From contig NZ_FQVO01000006.1 in assembly GCF_900129385.1 (NCBI RefSeq), positions 124,001 through 188,000 on the forward strand: a stretch of DNA of 64,000 nt. The letters are read 5' to 3'. The translations under genes and the position numbers were made by a program. The notes under the pieces are model-generated. The model ran no database searches. It was given only the letters and a program-made list of their open reading frames with translations, and was not told where the DNA came from. Origin of the DNA: Chryseobacterium takakiae. GTDB taxonomy: Bacteria; Bacteroidota; Bacteroidia; Flavobacteriales; Weeksellaceae. Shown here in pieces: positions 8,575-16,838 of this stretch (its first letter is position 1; the number at the start of each line of letters is the position of its first letter).

Positions 8575-9882
8575 TTACAGATCCTCAAAATTTTTATTGA
8601 TAAGATTCCCGAATCGGCTATTCTTAGCTTCCCCGATTTTCTGTTTTGTATAAATACTGTTATTCCCTGAAAATAAATACGATACAATACAGGCAATAGC
8701 AACATAAACTCCACATTCCACGCCAAACAGTTCAATACCCATTAAGGTGCAGGCAAGAGGCGTGTTGGTAGCTCCGGCAAAGACTGCTACAAAACCCATT
8801 CCTGCCAGTAATCCGTAAGGAAGCGGAATGAATATAGACAATGCACTTCCCAAGGTAGCTCCGATGAAAAATAATGGCGTAACCTCGCCGCCTTTAAAAC
8901 CGGCTGAAAGCGTTACAACGGTAAATAACATTTTCAACACAAAATCATACAAAGGCAGCTGTTTTCCGAACGCTTCTTCAATAACCGGAATTCCAAGCCC
9001 AATGTATCTTGTGGTTCCCATCGCAAATACTGCGGCAGCAATTATAAATCCTCCCACGAAAGGACGCAACGGAGGATAGACAATTTTTGATTTAAAGAAA
9101 GAGCCTCCATAACGCATCATTCGGCTGAACATGGCGGCACAGATTCCAAAAGCAATCCCGGCAATTACAGAGTAAACAAAAGAAATAACATTCGTTTCCG
9201 GAATAAATCCGATAAGATAGGATGTATGGTGAACATTCCACATTCGGGTAACCTGATCTGCCAGAATAGCGGATGCAAAAGCAGGGAAGATGCCGGTGTA
9301 GCGGATTTTGCCTACCAGAAAAACCTCAAGCCCAAAAACTGCTCCGGCTAAAGGAGTTCCAAACACAGACCCAAATCCTGCAGCAATTGCTGAAATGATA
9401 AGCACTTTTCGATCCTGTTCATTCAGCTTCAAAAGCTTGGTAAATTGATCTGAAATAGCACCGGCCATTTGTAATGCTGTTCCTTCACGTCCTGCCGATC
9501 CTCCGAATAAATGCGTAATAACAGTTCCCAGATAAACAAAAGGAGCCATTTTAAATGGAATGGTTTTTCGGACAGGTTCATGAATGGTTTCGATGAGAAG
9601 ATTATTTCCTGCTTCCACGTCTTTTCCAAAATAATAGTACAGCATTCCTACAGCCAATCCCGCAAGAGGAAGAAAAGCAATCAGCCAAATATGCGCTTCC
9701 CTGAAATGGGTGGCCCATGCTAATGATTCCAGAAAGCCGGCAGAAGCAGTTCCTGCAGTTATTCCGATAATGATGCTGATGAAAAGCCATTTAATAATAT
9801 ATAAGAATGCCGGATATTTCCTTGACAGCACAAGGATTTTAATCTGTAGTAAGCGAAATAAAGTTCTTGATTTCTGAGACAT
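8575..9882 (-). CDS. CLC-type fluoride/proton antiporter
   Basis: A 435-residue polytopic CLC protein. The three anion-pathway motifs are the variants of the fluoride-exporting subclass. The region of canonical GSGIP reads EAGNNLLIETIH (residues 90-101). The gating Glu133 lies in GREGT (131-135) instead of GREGP. The third motif reads GGEVTPLFFIGA. The fluoride riboswitch just upstream independently points to F- export. The start chosen is the ATG at 9882, with AGG six bases upstream; an in-frame TTG at 9897 would add five residues and consume the ribosome-binding site. Role: H+-coupled removal of toxic fluoride from the cytoplasm. Often annotated only as a voltage-gated chloride channel. Confidence 0.88.
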   Translation of the reverse strand: MSQKSRTLFRLLQIKILVLSRKYPAFLYIIKWLFISIIIGITAGTASAGFLESLAWATHFREAHIWLIAFLPLAGLAVGMLYYYFGKDVEAGNNLLIETIHEPVRKTIPFKMAPFVYLGTVITHLFGGSAGREGTALQMAGAISDQFTKLLKLNEQDRKVLIISAIAAGFGSVFGTPLAGAVFGLEVFLVGKIRYTGIFPAFASAILADQVTRMWNVHHTSYLIGFIPETNVISFVYSVIAGIAFGICAAMFSRMMRYGGSFFKSKIVYPPLRPFVGGFIIAAAVFAMGTTRYIGLGIPVIEEAFGKQLPLYDFVLKMLFTVVTLSAGFKGGEVTPLFFIGATLGSALSIFIPLPYGLLAGMGFVAVFAGATNTPLACTLMGIELFGVECGVYVAIACIVSYLFSGNNSIYTKQKIGEAKNSRFGNLINKNFEDL

Positions 9883-9976
9883 AATTTTCCTGATCAAATT
9901 ACTGTTAATAATCTTTTTAATCAGGCGTCATCAGCTTTCTGAAAAGCGGTTGGGTAAGGAAGAACACCATTTCCTT
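9883..9976 (-). promoter_or_regulatory. Fluoride (crcB-type) riboswitch
   Basis: Read on the minus strand, the aptamer shows every fluoride-riboswitch element. Pseudoknot strands GGAA (9974-9971) and TTCC (9961-9958). P1 pairs GGTGTT (9968-9963) with GACGCC (9929-9924). The conserved AACCGC is followed by hairpin GCTTT (9947-9943)/AAAGC (9938-9934). The signature GCTGATGACGCCT closes it. Expression platform: CCTGAT (9925-9920), which shares CC with P1, is complementary to ATCAGG (9894-9889), the ribosome-binding site of the CLC gene. Fluoride binding should keep CC in P1 and free the site, giving a translational ON switch. The platform mechanism is inferred. Confidence 0.92.
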
Positions 9977-9984
9977 TTGTTAGA

Positions 9985-9992
9985 CAAAGATA
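9985..9992 (-). promoter_or_regulatory. -7 promoter element (TATCTTTG) of the fluoride riboswitch transcript
   Basis: Minus-strand TATCTTTG fits TAnnTTTG and ends nine bases before the aptamer, so transcription would begin almost at its first base. It lies just before the stop of the upstream isomerase gene, whose 3' end would hold the rest of the promoter. Confidence 0.6.
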
Positions 9993-9996
9993 AAAA

Positions 9997-10869
9997 TTAT
10001 TTTAAAAAGAAACGGTTTTTAGCAACAAATTCGCTGCTGATCCGGATGCTTTCAAAAATATCCTTATCACTGGAATCCTGTTCCAGGAACCAATATTCAA
10101 GTCCTGCCTGTTCTTTGGCTTTAAAAATACGTTCAAAATCAATAGTGCCATTTCCGATTTCGGTGAAATCTTTTGATCCCTCCTTCATATCTTTAACATG
10201 CCATAGCGGAAATCTTTTCGGATAGTTCTCAAAATACACCAACGGATCAATTCCGGCCTTTGCAATCCAATACAGATCAAGCTCCATTTTAACCAGTTCC
10301 GATGAAGAATTTTCCAAAATGAAATCATATACATTTCGGGTTTCGTCAAATTTTTCAAATTCAAAATCATGATTATGGTACGCAAACTGAATTCCGGCTT
10401 CTTTAGTCACTTTCCCTGAATTTTCAAGCAGTTCAGGAAGCTTTTTATAATTTTCGATCGTCCTTTCTTCCGGAAATAGATACGAACATACCATATATTC
10501 TGAACCGATGAAATGAAGAGCTTCCACAGATTTTTCCCAATTATTGAGTAATGTTCCTTGTCCCTTGTTAAAAATTCCGGTCGTATGATGTGAACTGATC
10601 ACCCGCAATCCTGTATTCTTAAGAATATTCTGAAATTCTTTAGAGGTCTTTCCGAAAAAAGTACCGTCGTACCCATAGATTTCCAACCCGGTAAAACCCA
10701 TTGCAGCCAGTCTTTCAAGCGTTTTTTCTGGATCTGCAGACATTGCATCCCGCACGGTGTATAATTGAATAGCCAAAGTTTTTTTTCTGTTTTTAACATG
10801 AGAGATTCCGCAGGAATATAACCATAAAATTCCTAACGCCGAAAGTTTTATGAAGTCTTTTCTATGCAT
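9997..10869 (-). CDS. Sugar phosphate isomerase/epimerase-like TIM barrel, lipoprotein
   Basis: A 290-residue xylose-isomerase-like TIM barrel (family AP endonuclease 2 fold). Barrel strands are seen as LAIQLYTVRD, GLEIYGYDG, RVISSHHT, YMVCSYLF, FAYHNHDFEF, ELDLYWIAKAG and PLWHVKDM. The His and Glu/Asp residues at strand ends match the divalent-metal site. A signal with a lipobox-like LYSC around residue 20 predicts a lipoprotein facing the periplasm. The substrate is unknown; relatives act on keto-sugars or inositol derivatives. The start codon overlaps the thioesterase stop by one base. Confidence 0.82.
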   Translation of the reverse strand: MHRKDFIKLSALGILWLYSCGISHVKNRKKTLAIQLYTVRDAMSADPEKTLERLAAMGFTGLEIYGYDGTFFGKTSKEFQNILKNTGLRVISSHHTTGIFNKGQGTLLNNWEKSVEALHFIGSEYMVCSYLFPEERTIENYKKLPELLENSGKVTKEAGIQFAYHNHDFEFEKFDETRNVYDFILENSSSELVKMELDLYWIAKAGIDPLVYFENYPKRFPLWHVKDMKEGSKDFTEIGNGTIDFERIFKAKEQAGLEYWFLEQDSSDKDIFESIRISSEFVAKNRFFLK

Positions 10870-11336
10870 TATAGGAAAGGTTTCATTTCGTCTTCAATCT
10901 GAGTTCGCAACTGCATAAGTCTTATGGCATACTGTTCTTTCTGTTTATCATCTTCGGTTTCAGGAATCCATTTTGGGACCGGTAGTTTTTTTCCGTTCTC
11001 ATCAACCGCTACAAATACAATAATACAGTGTGTTTTCTTATCGAATTTCGGCTGTTTAAGGTTTCTTGAGAAAACATTGATGGCAATATGCATGCTTGAA
11101 GAACCGGTGTAGATCACCTGGGCTTCTACTTTTACAATTTCCCCGATTTTTATGGGCTCATAAAACCGTATTCCGCCTACATATACGGTTACGGAATAAT
11201 TTCCGCTCCAGGTTGTGGCACAAGCATAACCGGCCTGATCAATCCATTTCATGACACTTCCTCCATGTACATTTCCTCCGTAATTGACGTCTGAAGGCTC
11301 TGAAATAAACTGAAAAGTAATAGGTTTGTTCTCCAT
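10869..11336 (-). CDS. Acyl-CoA thioesterase (hotdog fold)
   Basis: 155 residues. The single hotdog domain has the YciA/BACH-type signature NYGGNVHGGSVMKWIDQAG (about residues 18-36) followed by the central helix. It hydrolyses acyl-CoA to free acid and CoA in the cytoplasm; chain-length preference is not readable. It overlaps the TIM-barrel lipoprotein gene by one base (TAATG), suggesting cotranscription although no shared pathway is evident. Confidence 0.88.
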   Translation of the reverse strand: MENKPITFQFISEPSDVNYGGNVHGGSVMKWIDQAGYACATTWSGNYSVTVYVGGIRFYEPIKIGEIVKVEAQVIYTGSSSMHIAINVFSRNLKQPKFDKKTHCIIVFVAVDENGKKLPVPKWIPETEDDKQKEQYAIRLMQLRTQIEDEMKPFL

Positions 11337-11391
11337 CCTCTTAAAATTTAACTAAAGATATTTATAATTTTTAAAATCTTAGATTAAATCT

Positions 11392-11399
11392 TACTTTTG
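11392..11399 (+). promoter_or_regulatory. -7 promoter element (TACTTTTG) of the ArsC-like gene
   Basis: TACTTTTG fits TAnnTTTG, 32 bases before the ATG at 11432. No clear -33 element. Confidence 0.45.
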
Positions 11400-11431
11400 G
11401 CGGAGAAAATTTTGTTTTAACAACCCTATTT

Positions 11432-11788
11432 ATGAAAAAAGTATTTTATCTGAATACCTGCGATACCTGCAGAAAAATTTTAGCGCAGTTCGATTTGTCC
11501 GACTGGGAACTGCGTGAGATTAAAAAAGAGCCGATTACAAAAGAAGAACTGGCTGAAATGTACATGAAGACAAAATCTTATGAAGCATTGTTCAGTAAAA
11601 AATCTACTCAGATCAAACAAAGAGGTTTGGATGTAAAAACTTTAACTGAAAATGATTTTAAAGATCTTCTGTTGGATCATTACACTTTTTTGAAGCGTCC
11701 GGTTTTTTTAACGGATGATCGGATTTTTGTGGGAAATGATAAAAAGAATGTGGAGGCATTGCAGGAGTTTTTTGGAGTGAAATTGTAG
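11432..11788 (+). CDS. ArsC/Spx-family thioredoxin-fold protein
   Basis: 118 residues, the size of ArsC-like proteins. An N-terminal thioredoxin-type beta strand leads to Cys10-x-x-Cys13 (NTCDTC), and the cis-proline region reads FLKRPV as in ArsC/YffB. Labelled arsenate reductase family, but no other arsenic gene is nearby, so an actual role in arsenate reduction is unproven; YffB-like glutathione or thiol chemistry is equally possible. Confidence 0.82.
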   Translation: MKKVFYLNTCDTCRKILAQFDLSDWELREIKKEPITKEELAEMYMKTKSYEALFSKKSTQIKQRGLDVKTLTENDFKDLLLDHYTFLKRPVFLTDDRIFVGNDKKNVEALQEFFGVKL

Positions 11789-11819
11789 ATATACTCAAAA
11801 CCCGACGATAATCTGTTAC

Positions 11820-12224
11820 ATGAAAAAACTTAATTTCCCTGTCATTACAACGGTAATTTTAAATTCTTTTATCGTAATCGGAGCCGGACATGGCTTAGGG
11901 ATTTTGCTCATTTATGAAATTATAAGTCCTCAATTTATTTTTACCGACTCAAATGCTTTTAATTGGGATCATTATGATGGGAGATTGATTCCTGTTGCAT
12001 TTCTGTCTTTGCTATTCCAGCTGTTATTTTTGATGAGTTTAAAGATTAAAAGAAGCCAATTGCAGAAGATTGTAATGAATGTTTTCTGTATAATTTTGAT
12101 ATTCATATTTTTTATTTTGGTTAAAGATTTTTCAAAATCTAATGTAGATAGACTATCTTTAATAAGCGGAATTCCTTTTTTAATATCATCTCTTTTTCTA
12201 TTATTTAAAGTTAATTTCAAATAG
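11820..12224 (+). CDS. Small four-helix membrane protein, unknown
   Basis: 134 residues with about four hydrophobic segments (around residues 8-32, 55-74, 82-101 and 113-131) and short polar loops. No family was recognised. It starts 31 bases after the ArsC-like gene and may share its transcript, ending at the palindrome at 12252-12288. Confidence 0.7.
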   Translation: MKKLNFPVITTVILNSFIVIGAGHGLGILLIYEIISPQFIFTDSNAFNWDHYDGRLIPVAFLSLLFQLLFLMSLKIKRSQLQKIVMNVFCIILIFIFFILVKDFSKSNVDRLSLISGIPFLISSLFLLFKVNFK

Positions 12225-12251
12225 AGTCTTAATTTTTAAGACATCAAACCC

Positions 12252-12288
12252 AAACCTCACAGGTTTTCAAAACCTGTGAGGTTTTTTA
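12252..12288. terminator. Palindromic terminator, AAACCT-family repeat
   Basis: Perfect 15-bp inverted repeat 12252-12266 / 12270-12284 with loop TCA, followed by a T-run on the plus strand. The arms begin AAACCT and end AGGTTT, as in the palindromes at 47399-47431 and 60361-60393. Confidence 0.75.
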
Positions 12289-12335
12289 GAATTGTAAAAA
12301 AAGATAAAGTGGATAGCCGGATTAAGCTCCCAAAA

Positions 12336-12367
12336 AAACAAAAAACCCGCAACGAGGCAGGTTTTAT
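12336..12367 (-). terminator. Terminator of gcvT
   Basis: On the minus strand AAAACCTGC, a short loop and GCGGGTTTT form a hairpin followed by T-rich sequence, downstream of the gcvT stop. Confidence 0.65.
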
Positions 12368-12422
12368 GGTATGTTTAAACTTTGTCAAAGATTTTCAACT
12401 TTGACAAAGTGGCGTCAAAAAG

Positions 12423-13499
12423 TTATACAAAAGGCGCTTTTACTACCTTGGCAGGAATGTTTTTATTTCTTACCTGAATGAAGATTTCGGAACCCAATTT
12501 AAAGTGAGGTTTATCTACATACGCAAGGCCTAATCCTACTTTTTTCATTGGGGATTGTGTTCCGGAAGTCACTTTTCCGATTACATTTCCTTCTGCGTCT
12601 ACAACAGGATAATCGTGTCTTGGAACTCCTTTATCCGTTAATTCAAAACCAACCAGTTTTCTGGTAACGCCTTCTTCTTTTTGCTTGGCGAATGTTTCTT
12701 TAGAGAGAAAATCTTTATCAAATTTGGTGATCCATCCCAAACCGGCTTCGATAGGTGATGTCGTATCATCAATGTCATTTCCGTAAAGGCAGAACCCTTT
12801 TTCAAGACGCAGGGTGTCTCTGGCAGCCAGTCCGCAAGGAATAATCCCTTCTTCCGCACCGGCTTCGATGATGGCGTCCCAAAGCTTTTCGGCAGATTCG
12901 TTCTTAAAATAAATTTCAAAACCGCCGCTTCCCGTGTATCCTGTGTTGGAAATGATAACATCGCTTACTCCTGCAACAGAACCTACGGTAAAATGATAAT
13001 AAGGAATTTCGGAAAGATTCGTTTCCGTTAATTTCTGAAGAATTTCGGTAGCTTTCGGGCCCTGAACTGCCAGTAACGACATATCGTCTGAAGCATTGGT
13101 CATTTTTGCTCCGAAAGTATTATATTTGGAAATATGATTCCAGTCTTTATCGATGTTTGAAGCATTTACAACCACGAAATACTTATCGTCATCCATTTTG
13201 TAAACGATAAGGTCGTCAACAATTCCTCCGTTTTCGTTGGGAAGACAGGAATACTGTGCTTTTCCGTTTTCCAGTGTATCTACATTATTGGTGGTAACGT
13301 ATTGTAAAAGTTCTTTGGAACCAGCTCCTTCAATAAAAAACTGTCCCATGTGGGAAACATCAAACAGACCTGCTTTTTCTCTTACGGCAAAGTGTTCTTC
13401 AGTAACTCCGGAATATTGTACAGGCATCTCAAAACCTGCGAAAGGTACGATTTTAGCTCCCAAAGATACGTGCTTGTCGTACAATGCTGTTTTCTTCAT
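12423..13499 (-). CDS. gcvT: Aminomethyltransferase (glycine cleavage T protein)
   Basis: 358 residues, full length for GcvT. The N-terminal folate-binding region is recognisable ([24 protein letters not shown], then [10 protein letters not shown]), as are FEIYFKNE and the C-terminal barrel with [21 protein letters not shown]. It transfers the methylene group from lipoyl-bound aminomethyl on protein H to tetrahydrofolate, releasing ammonia. gcvH and gcvP are not in the window. It lies 15 bases behind an exported-protein gene on the same strand. Confidence 0.96.
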   Translation of the reverse strand: MKKTALYDKHVSLGAKIVPFAGFEMPVQYSGVTEEHFAVREKAGLFDVSHMGQFFIEGAGSKELLQYVTTNNVDTLENGKAQYSCLPNENGGIVDDLIVYKMDDDKYFVVVNASNIDKDWNHISKYNTFGAKMTNASDDMSLLAVQGPKATEILQKLTETNLSEIPYYHFTVGSVAGVSDVIISNTGYTGSGGFEIYFKNESAEKLWDAIIEAGAEEGIIPCGLAARDTLRLEKGFCLYGNDIDDTTSPIEAGLGWITKFDKDFLSKETFAKQKEEGVTRKLVGFELTDKGVPRHDYPVVDAEGNVIGKVTSGTQSPMKKVGLGLAYVDKPHFKLGSEIFIQVRNKNIPAKVVKAPFV

Positions 13500-13514
13500 A
13501 TTTAATTTTTATTT

Positions 13515-13991
13515 CTATTTCTTTATTTTAAAACTGTCAAAAGCTTCATTGAAAAGCTTCATAGAATTGCCGTTCCAGTATTTCTGTCCGCAGTTGATGG
13601 AAATCAGGTACAGCTCTTTATCTTTCTGGTAGACTTTTGTAAGCCAGACCAGATTTTGCTTTTCATCAAGGTATTCGTAAAAATATTCTGTATATCCTTT
13701 TTTGCCGCTTTTAGAAGTTACTTTCTTTTCGTCGTCGGAAGATTTATAAAGGGCGAGAATGAATTTTTTAGTTTCGGATTTTGGCAGATTCAGGTTGTGG
13801 TATTCCGAAATGGTAATGGCTCCGATCTGGCTTGGCGGAAAAATATTGACAATCTCGCTGTCATTGGTAACTTTCCAGCCTTGAGGATAAACAATGAAGT
13901 AGTTGTCATGATCATAGACCTCAGTCGGAATGGATTGTGCCATCCATAAACTTCCGGTGAACAGAACCAATATAAGAAATATCTTTTTCAT
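13515..13991 (-). CDS. Exported protein of unknown function
   Basis: 158 residues with a clear signal peptide (MKKIFLILVLFTGSLWMAQS). The mature part reads DNYFIVYPQGWKV and ends YWNGNSMKLFNEAFDSFKIKK, a pattern seen in small PsbP-like or stress-induced secreted proteins with FxYPxGW motifs. No catalytic residues can be named. The start codon overlaps the idi stop by four bases (ATGA), so the two genes are coupled. Confidence 0.8.
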   Translation of the reverse strand: MKKIFLILVLFTGSLWMAQSIPTEVYDHDNYFIVYPQGWKVTNDSEIVNIFPPSQIGAITISEYHNLNLPKSETKKFILALYKSSDDEKKVTSKSGKKGYTEYFYEYLDEKQNLVWLTKVYQKDKELYLISINCGQKYWNGNSMKLFNEAFDSFKIKK

Positions 13992-14503
13992 GAATTGAGA
14001 TGATGTTTATATTCATTAAGGATAATCTTGAACCATTCTGTAAAATGCTCAGGATTTGCAGATATTTCTTTGTCGAGATCTTCAATTGAAATATATCGGA
14101 CTTCTTCAACTTCATCTTTATTAAGGTGAAATTCATCTTCAAAAATCCCGGTAAAAACATGATCCAGCTCATGTTCCCAGAGTCCGTTTCCTACATCTGC
14201 TTTATAAATAAAACTGAATTTTTCCGAAAGATCGGCTACAATTCCCAGTTCTTCTTTCAGTCGGCGCTTTGCTCCTTCAAGATAGGTTTCTTCAATTCTG
14301 GGATGAGAGCATACTGCGTTGGTCCATTTTAACGGTGAATGATATTTTCCAGAAGCTCTTTTCTGCAAAAGCATTTCGCCTTTGCTGTTGAAAAGGAATA
14401 CAGAGAAAGCACGGTGCAGAAGGCTGTTGATGTGGGCCTGCTGCTTTTCCATTAAACCAAGAACCTGGTCTTCCGGGTTTACTAAAACTACGAATTCTTC
14501 CAT
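13988..14503 (-). CDS. idi: Isopentenyl-diphosphate delta-isomerase, type I
   Basis: 171 residues with the Nudix-fold IDI layout. The catalytic Cys65 lies in TNAVCSHPR, Glu110 and Glu112 in WEHELDH, and the Nudix-like helix reads EGAKRRLKEELG. It interconverts isopentenyl and dimethylallyl diphosphate for isoprenoid synthesis (menaquinone tail, undecaprenyl phosphate). A TACATTTG element at 14509-14516 lies only five bases above the start codon, implying a very short leader. Confidence 0.94.
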   Translation of the reverse strand: MEEFVVLVNPEDQVLGLMEKQQAHINSLLHRAFSVFLFNSKGEMLLQKRASGKYHSPLKWTNAVCSHPRIEETYLEGAKRRLKEELGIVADLSEKFSFIYKADVGNGLWEHELDHVFTGIFEDEFHLNKDEVEEVRYISIEDLDKEISANPEHFTEWFKIILNEYKHHLNS

Positions 14504-14508
14504 TTCTA

Positions 14509-14516
14509 CAAATGTA
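14509..14516 (-). promoter_or_regulatory. -7 promoter element (TACATTTG) of idi
   Basis: Minus-strand TAnnTTTG match five bases before the idi ATG (14503-14501). The transcript would be leaderless or nearly so. Confidence 0.5.
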
Positions 14517-14736
14517 AGTGTAATAAATGTATTCTGAAAATTTTTGGTAAAACATCATGATTTTGAGATACCGCACATGTTCTTAAATAAGAATATGATT
14601 GCCGCATGAAGAGAATATTTTTAACTTTAATTACAAAAACTAACAATTTTAATTAAAAATTTTCATTAAATATTGATTTTTGATTTAAAAAATTTACATT
14701 TACTAAGTTTAACGGGGCTTATTAATGTAAAAAACG

Positions 14737-14744
14737 TAACTTTG
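14737..14744 (+). promoter_or_regulatory. -7 promoter element (TAACTTTG) of the HAD gene
   Basis: TAACTTTG fits TAnnTTTG and lies 14 bases before the ATG at 14759. Confidence 0.5.
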
Positions 14745-14758
14745 CCATTCAATTTTTT

Positions 14759-15172
14759 ATGATGGAATTAGAGTACAAAGATCACATTAGCCCTATCCTG
14801 AAAGACGGCGTAAAAAACTACCTTATTGATATCGACGGAACCATTACAGAGGATGTTCCGAACGAAGAACCCGAAAGAATGGTAACCTGCGAACCTTTTC
14901 CGGATGCGTTGGAAACCATCAATAAATGGTATGATGAAGGTCACCAGATCTGTTTTTTCACCTCGAGAACAGAAAACCTGAAACAAATTACTATAGATTG
15001 GCTTGATAAGCACGGATTTAAATACCACAGTGTACTATGCGGAAAGCCGAGAGGCGGAAATTACCACTGGATTGATAACCACCTGGTAAGAGCAACACGA
15101 TATAAAGGTAAATTTACAGATCTTGTTGAAAAGCAGGTTACCATTGAAGTTTTTAAAGAAGACGGAGAATAA
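14759..15172 (+). CDS. Small HAD-superfamily phosphatase-like protein
   Basis: 137 residues. HAD motif I is DIDGT at residues 24-28 with the nucleophile Asp and the +2 Asp. Motif II is the Ser in CFFTSRTE, and the motif III lysine may be in CGKPRGG. The length fits a capless HAD protein. Such proteins are sometimes labelled phosphoheptose isomerase in flavobacteria by chained annotation, but there is no SIS domain here. The adjacent serA invites the idea of a phosphoserine phosphatase role; that is only a guess from context. The start could be either of two adjacent ATG codons. Confidence 0.82.
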   Translation: MMELEYKDHISPILKDGVKNYLIDIDGTITEDVPNEEPERMVTCEPFPDALETINKWYDEGHQICFFTSRTENLKQITIDWLDKHGFKYHSVLCGKPRGGNYHWIDNHLVRATRYKGKFTDLVEKQVTIEVFKEDGE

Positions 15173-15247
15173 AAATTTAATTCAAAGATTAAACGATTAA
15201 TGTTTTTAAGTTAATCGCTAGTCTTTACTTTAATCTACAAAAAGTTT

Positions 15248-16207
15248 ATGAAAGTTTTAGCAAACGACGGCCTGGATCAATCCGGTATTGATGCATTGAC
15301 TGAAAAAGGTTTTGAAGTAATCACCACAAAAGTTCCCCAGGAGTTTTTAGTTGATTACATTAATGAGCATAGGATTCGTACCCTGTTGGTGCGCAGTGCC
15401 ACACAGGTGAGAAAAGATATTATTGACAACTGCCCGTCTCTTGAGATCATCGGAAGAGGTGGTGTAGGAATGGATAATATTGATGTGGATTATGCAAGGG
15501 AAAAAGGAATTCATGTGATCAATACACCATCAGCTTCCTCAGAGTCTGTGGCAGAGCTTGTTTTTGCCCACCTGTTTTCCGGAGCCAGATTTTTGCAGGA
15601 CTCCAACAGAAAAATGCCTTTGGTGGGCGATACGGAATTTGCAACGCTTAAAAAAGCATACGCAGCCGGTATCGAACTGAAAGGAAAAACAATCGGTATT
15701 GTAGGAATGGGAAGAATCGGGCAGGAAGTTGCTAAAATTGCTTTAGGCCTTGGAATGAGAGTTGTTGCAGCTGATAGCAATGTCGGAAAGGCAAGCATTA
15801 AAGTAACCTTTTACAATAAGCAGTTCATTAATGTTGATATAGAAACCGAACCACTTCAGGATGTTCTTAAACATTCAGATTTTATAACGCTTCATGTACC
15901 GGCACAAAAAGATGGCTACATGATCGGTAAAAATGAATTTGAGATGATGAAAGACGGCGTTGCCATCGTAAACTGCTCAAGAGGCGGTGTTATTGATGAA
16001 TCGGCTCTTATAGAAGCTTTAGACTCCGGAAAAGTAAAATTCGCAGGATTGGATGTTTTCATTAATGAACCTACACCTTCCAAAGAAATACTGAGCCATG
16101 CTAAAATTTCCATGACACCGCATACAGGTGCCTCAACACTGGAAGCTCAGGACAGAATCGGGCTTTCGCTTGCAGAGCAGATTTCCAGTATTTTACAAAT
16201 TCAGTAA
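15248..16207 (+). CDS. serA: D-3-phosphoglycerate dehydrogenase-like enzyme (short form)
   Basis: A 319-residue D-2-hydroxyacid dehydrogenase. The NAD-binding loop is GMGRIG (153-158), and the catalytic residues are Arg245 (NCSRGG), Glu274 and His292 (PHTGAST). It has no C-terminal ACT or ASB domain, so it belongs to the short SerA type that lacks the serine-feedback domain. It is expected to oxidise 3-phosphoglycerate in serine synthesis; a related 2-hydroxyacid substrate cannot be excluded. A hairpin terminator follows. Confidence 0.88.
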   Translation: MKVLANDGLDQSGIDALTEKGFEVITTKVPQEFLVDYINEHRIRTLLVRSATQVRKDIIDNCPSLEIIGRGGVGMDNIDVDYAREKGIHVINTPSASSESVAELVFAHLFSGARFLQDSNRKMPLVGDTEFATLKKAYAAGIELKGKTIGIVGMGRIGQEVAKIALGLGMRVVAADSNVGKASIKVTFYNKQFINVDIETEPLQDVLKHSDFITLHVPAQKDGYMIGKNEFEMMKDGVAIVNCSRGGVIDESALIEALDSGKVKFAGLDVFINEPTPSKEILSHAKISMTPHTGASTLEAQDRIGLSLAEQISSILQIQ

Positions 16208-16220
16208 TATTCAAAAATGA

Positions 16221-16250
16221 ACAAAGCACTTCATTGCGAAGTGCTTTTTC
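16221..16250 (+). terminator. Terminator between serA and mscL
   Basis: Perfect 10-bp stem 16223-16232 / 16238-16247 (AAAGCACTTC and complement), loop ATTGC, T-run on the plus strand. It may also act for the convergent mscL. Confidence 0.85.
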
Positions 16251-16251
16251 A

Positions 16252-16638
16252 TTATATATTGTTTTTATTTTTCAGTAAATCCCTGATTTCCGTAAGTAAT
16301 TTCTGGTCTTCCGTAAGTACCGGTGGCGAAGGTGCTGTTTCCGGTTTTTTGTTAAGGCTGTTTACGCCTTTAATAAGAAGGAACAAAACAAAAGCAACAA
16401 TAAGGAAGCTGATAACCGAAGATAAAAAATTACCATACTTTACCCCTCCCCAGGAAAGTTCTGCAATATTTTTTACATTGGCCTTTTCCAAAGCCGGATT
16501 CAGAAGAAGCGGCGTTATGATATCATCAACAAATGACTTTACAATGGCACTGAATGCAGCACCGATGATGACACCGACTGCAAGATCAAGCACGTTCCCT
16601 TTGAACGCAAATTCTTTAAATTCTTTAACAAATCCCAT
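16252..16638 (-). CDS. mscL: Large-conductance mechanosensitive channel
   Basis: 128 residues with the MscL plan. The amphipathic N-terminus (MGFVKEFKEFAFKGNVLDLAVGVIIGAAFSAIV) runs into TM1, then a periplasmic loop, TM2 (FLIVAFVLFLLIKGVNSL) and the cytoplasmic helix (LLTEIRDLLKN). It opens under hypo-osmotic shock to release solutes. Single-gene unit, convergent with serA. Confidence 0.95.
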   Translation of the reverse strand: MGFVKEFKEFAFKGNVLDLAVGVIIGAAFSAIVKSFVDDIITPLLLNPALEKANVKNIAELSWGGVKYGNFLSSVISFLIVAFVLFLLIKGVNSLNKKPETAPSPPVLTEDQKLLTEIRDLLKNKNNI

Positions 16639-16838
16639 ATTTATATTTTTAATTGTTGTCTAAAAGCAGGTTAATTTACAAAAAAATATGTAACTGGTTT
16701 ATTTTAATTCCTTCTTTAGCGAATAATTTACATAAAACTCACTGTTTCCTAATATTATATTATAAATTTTATATATATAGGGTTTTTAAAATCACTTTTT
16801 TTGTAAATTGCTGATAGCGTATTATTAAATATCAATCA

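Noticed and set aside
9429-9790. Short frames on both strands inside the CLC gene
   Set aside because: No family match, wrong codon pattern, fully covered by the CLC reading frame.
9883-9897. TTG start at 9897 for the CLC gene
   Set aside because: It would translate through the AGG ribosome-binding site and the riboswitch platform; the ATG at 9882 is well placed.
16217-16663. Plus-strand 148-aa frame opposite mscL
   Set aside because: Pure shadow of mscL; it begins within the serA terminator.
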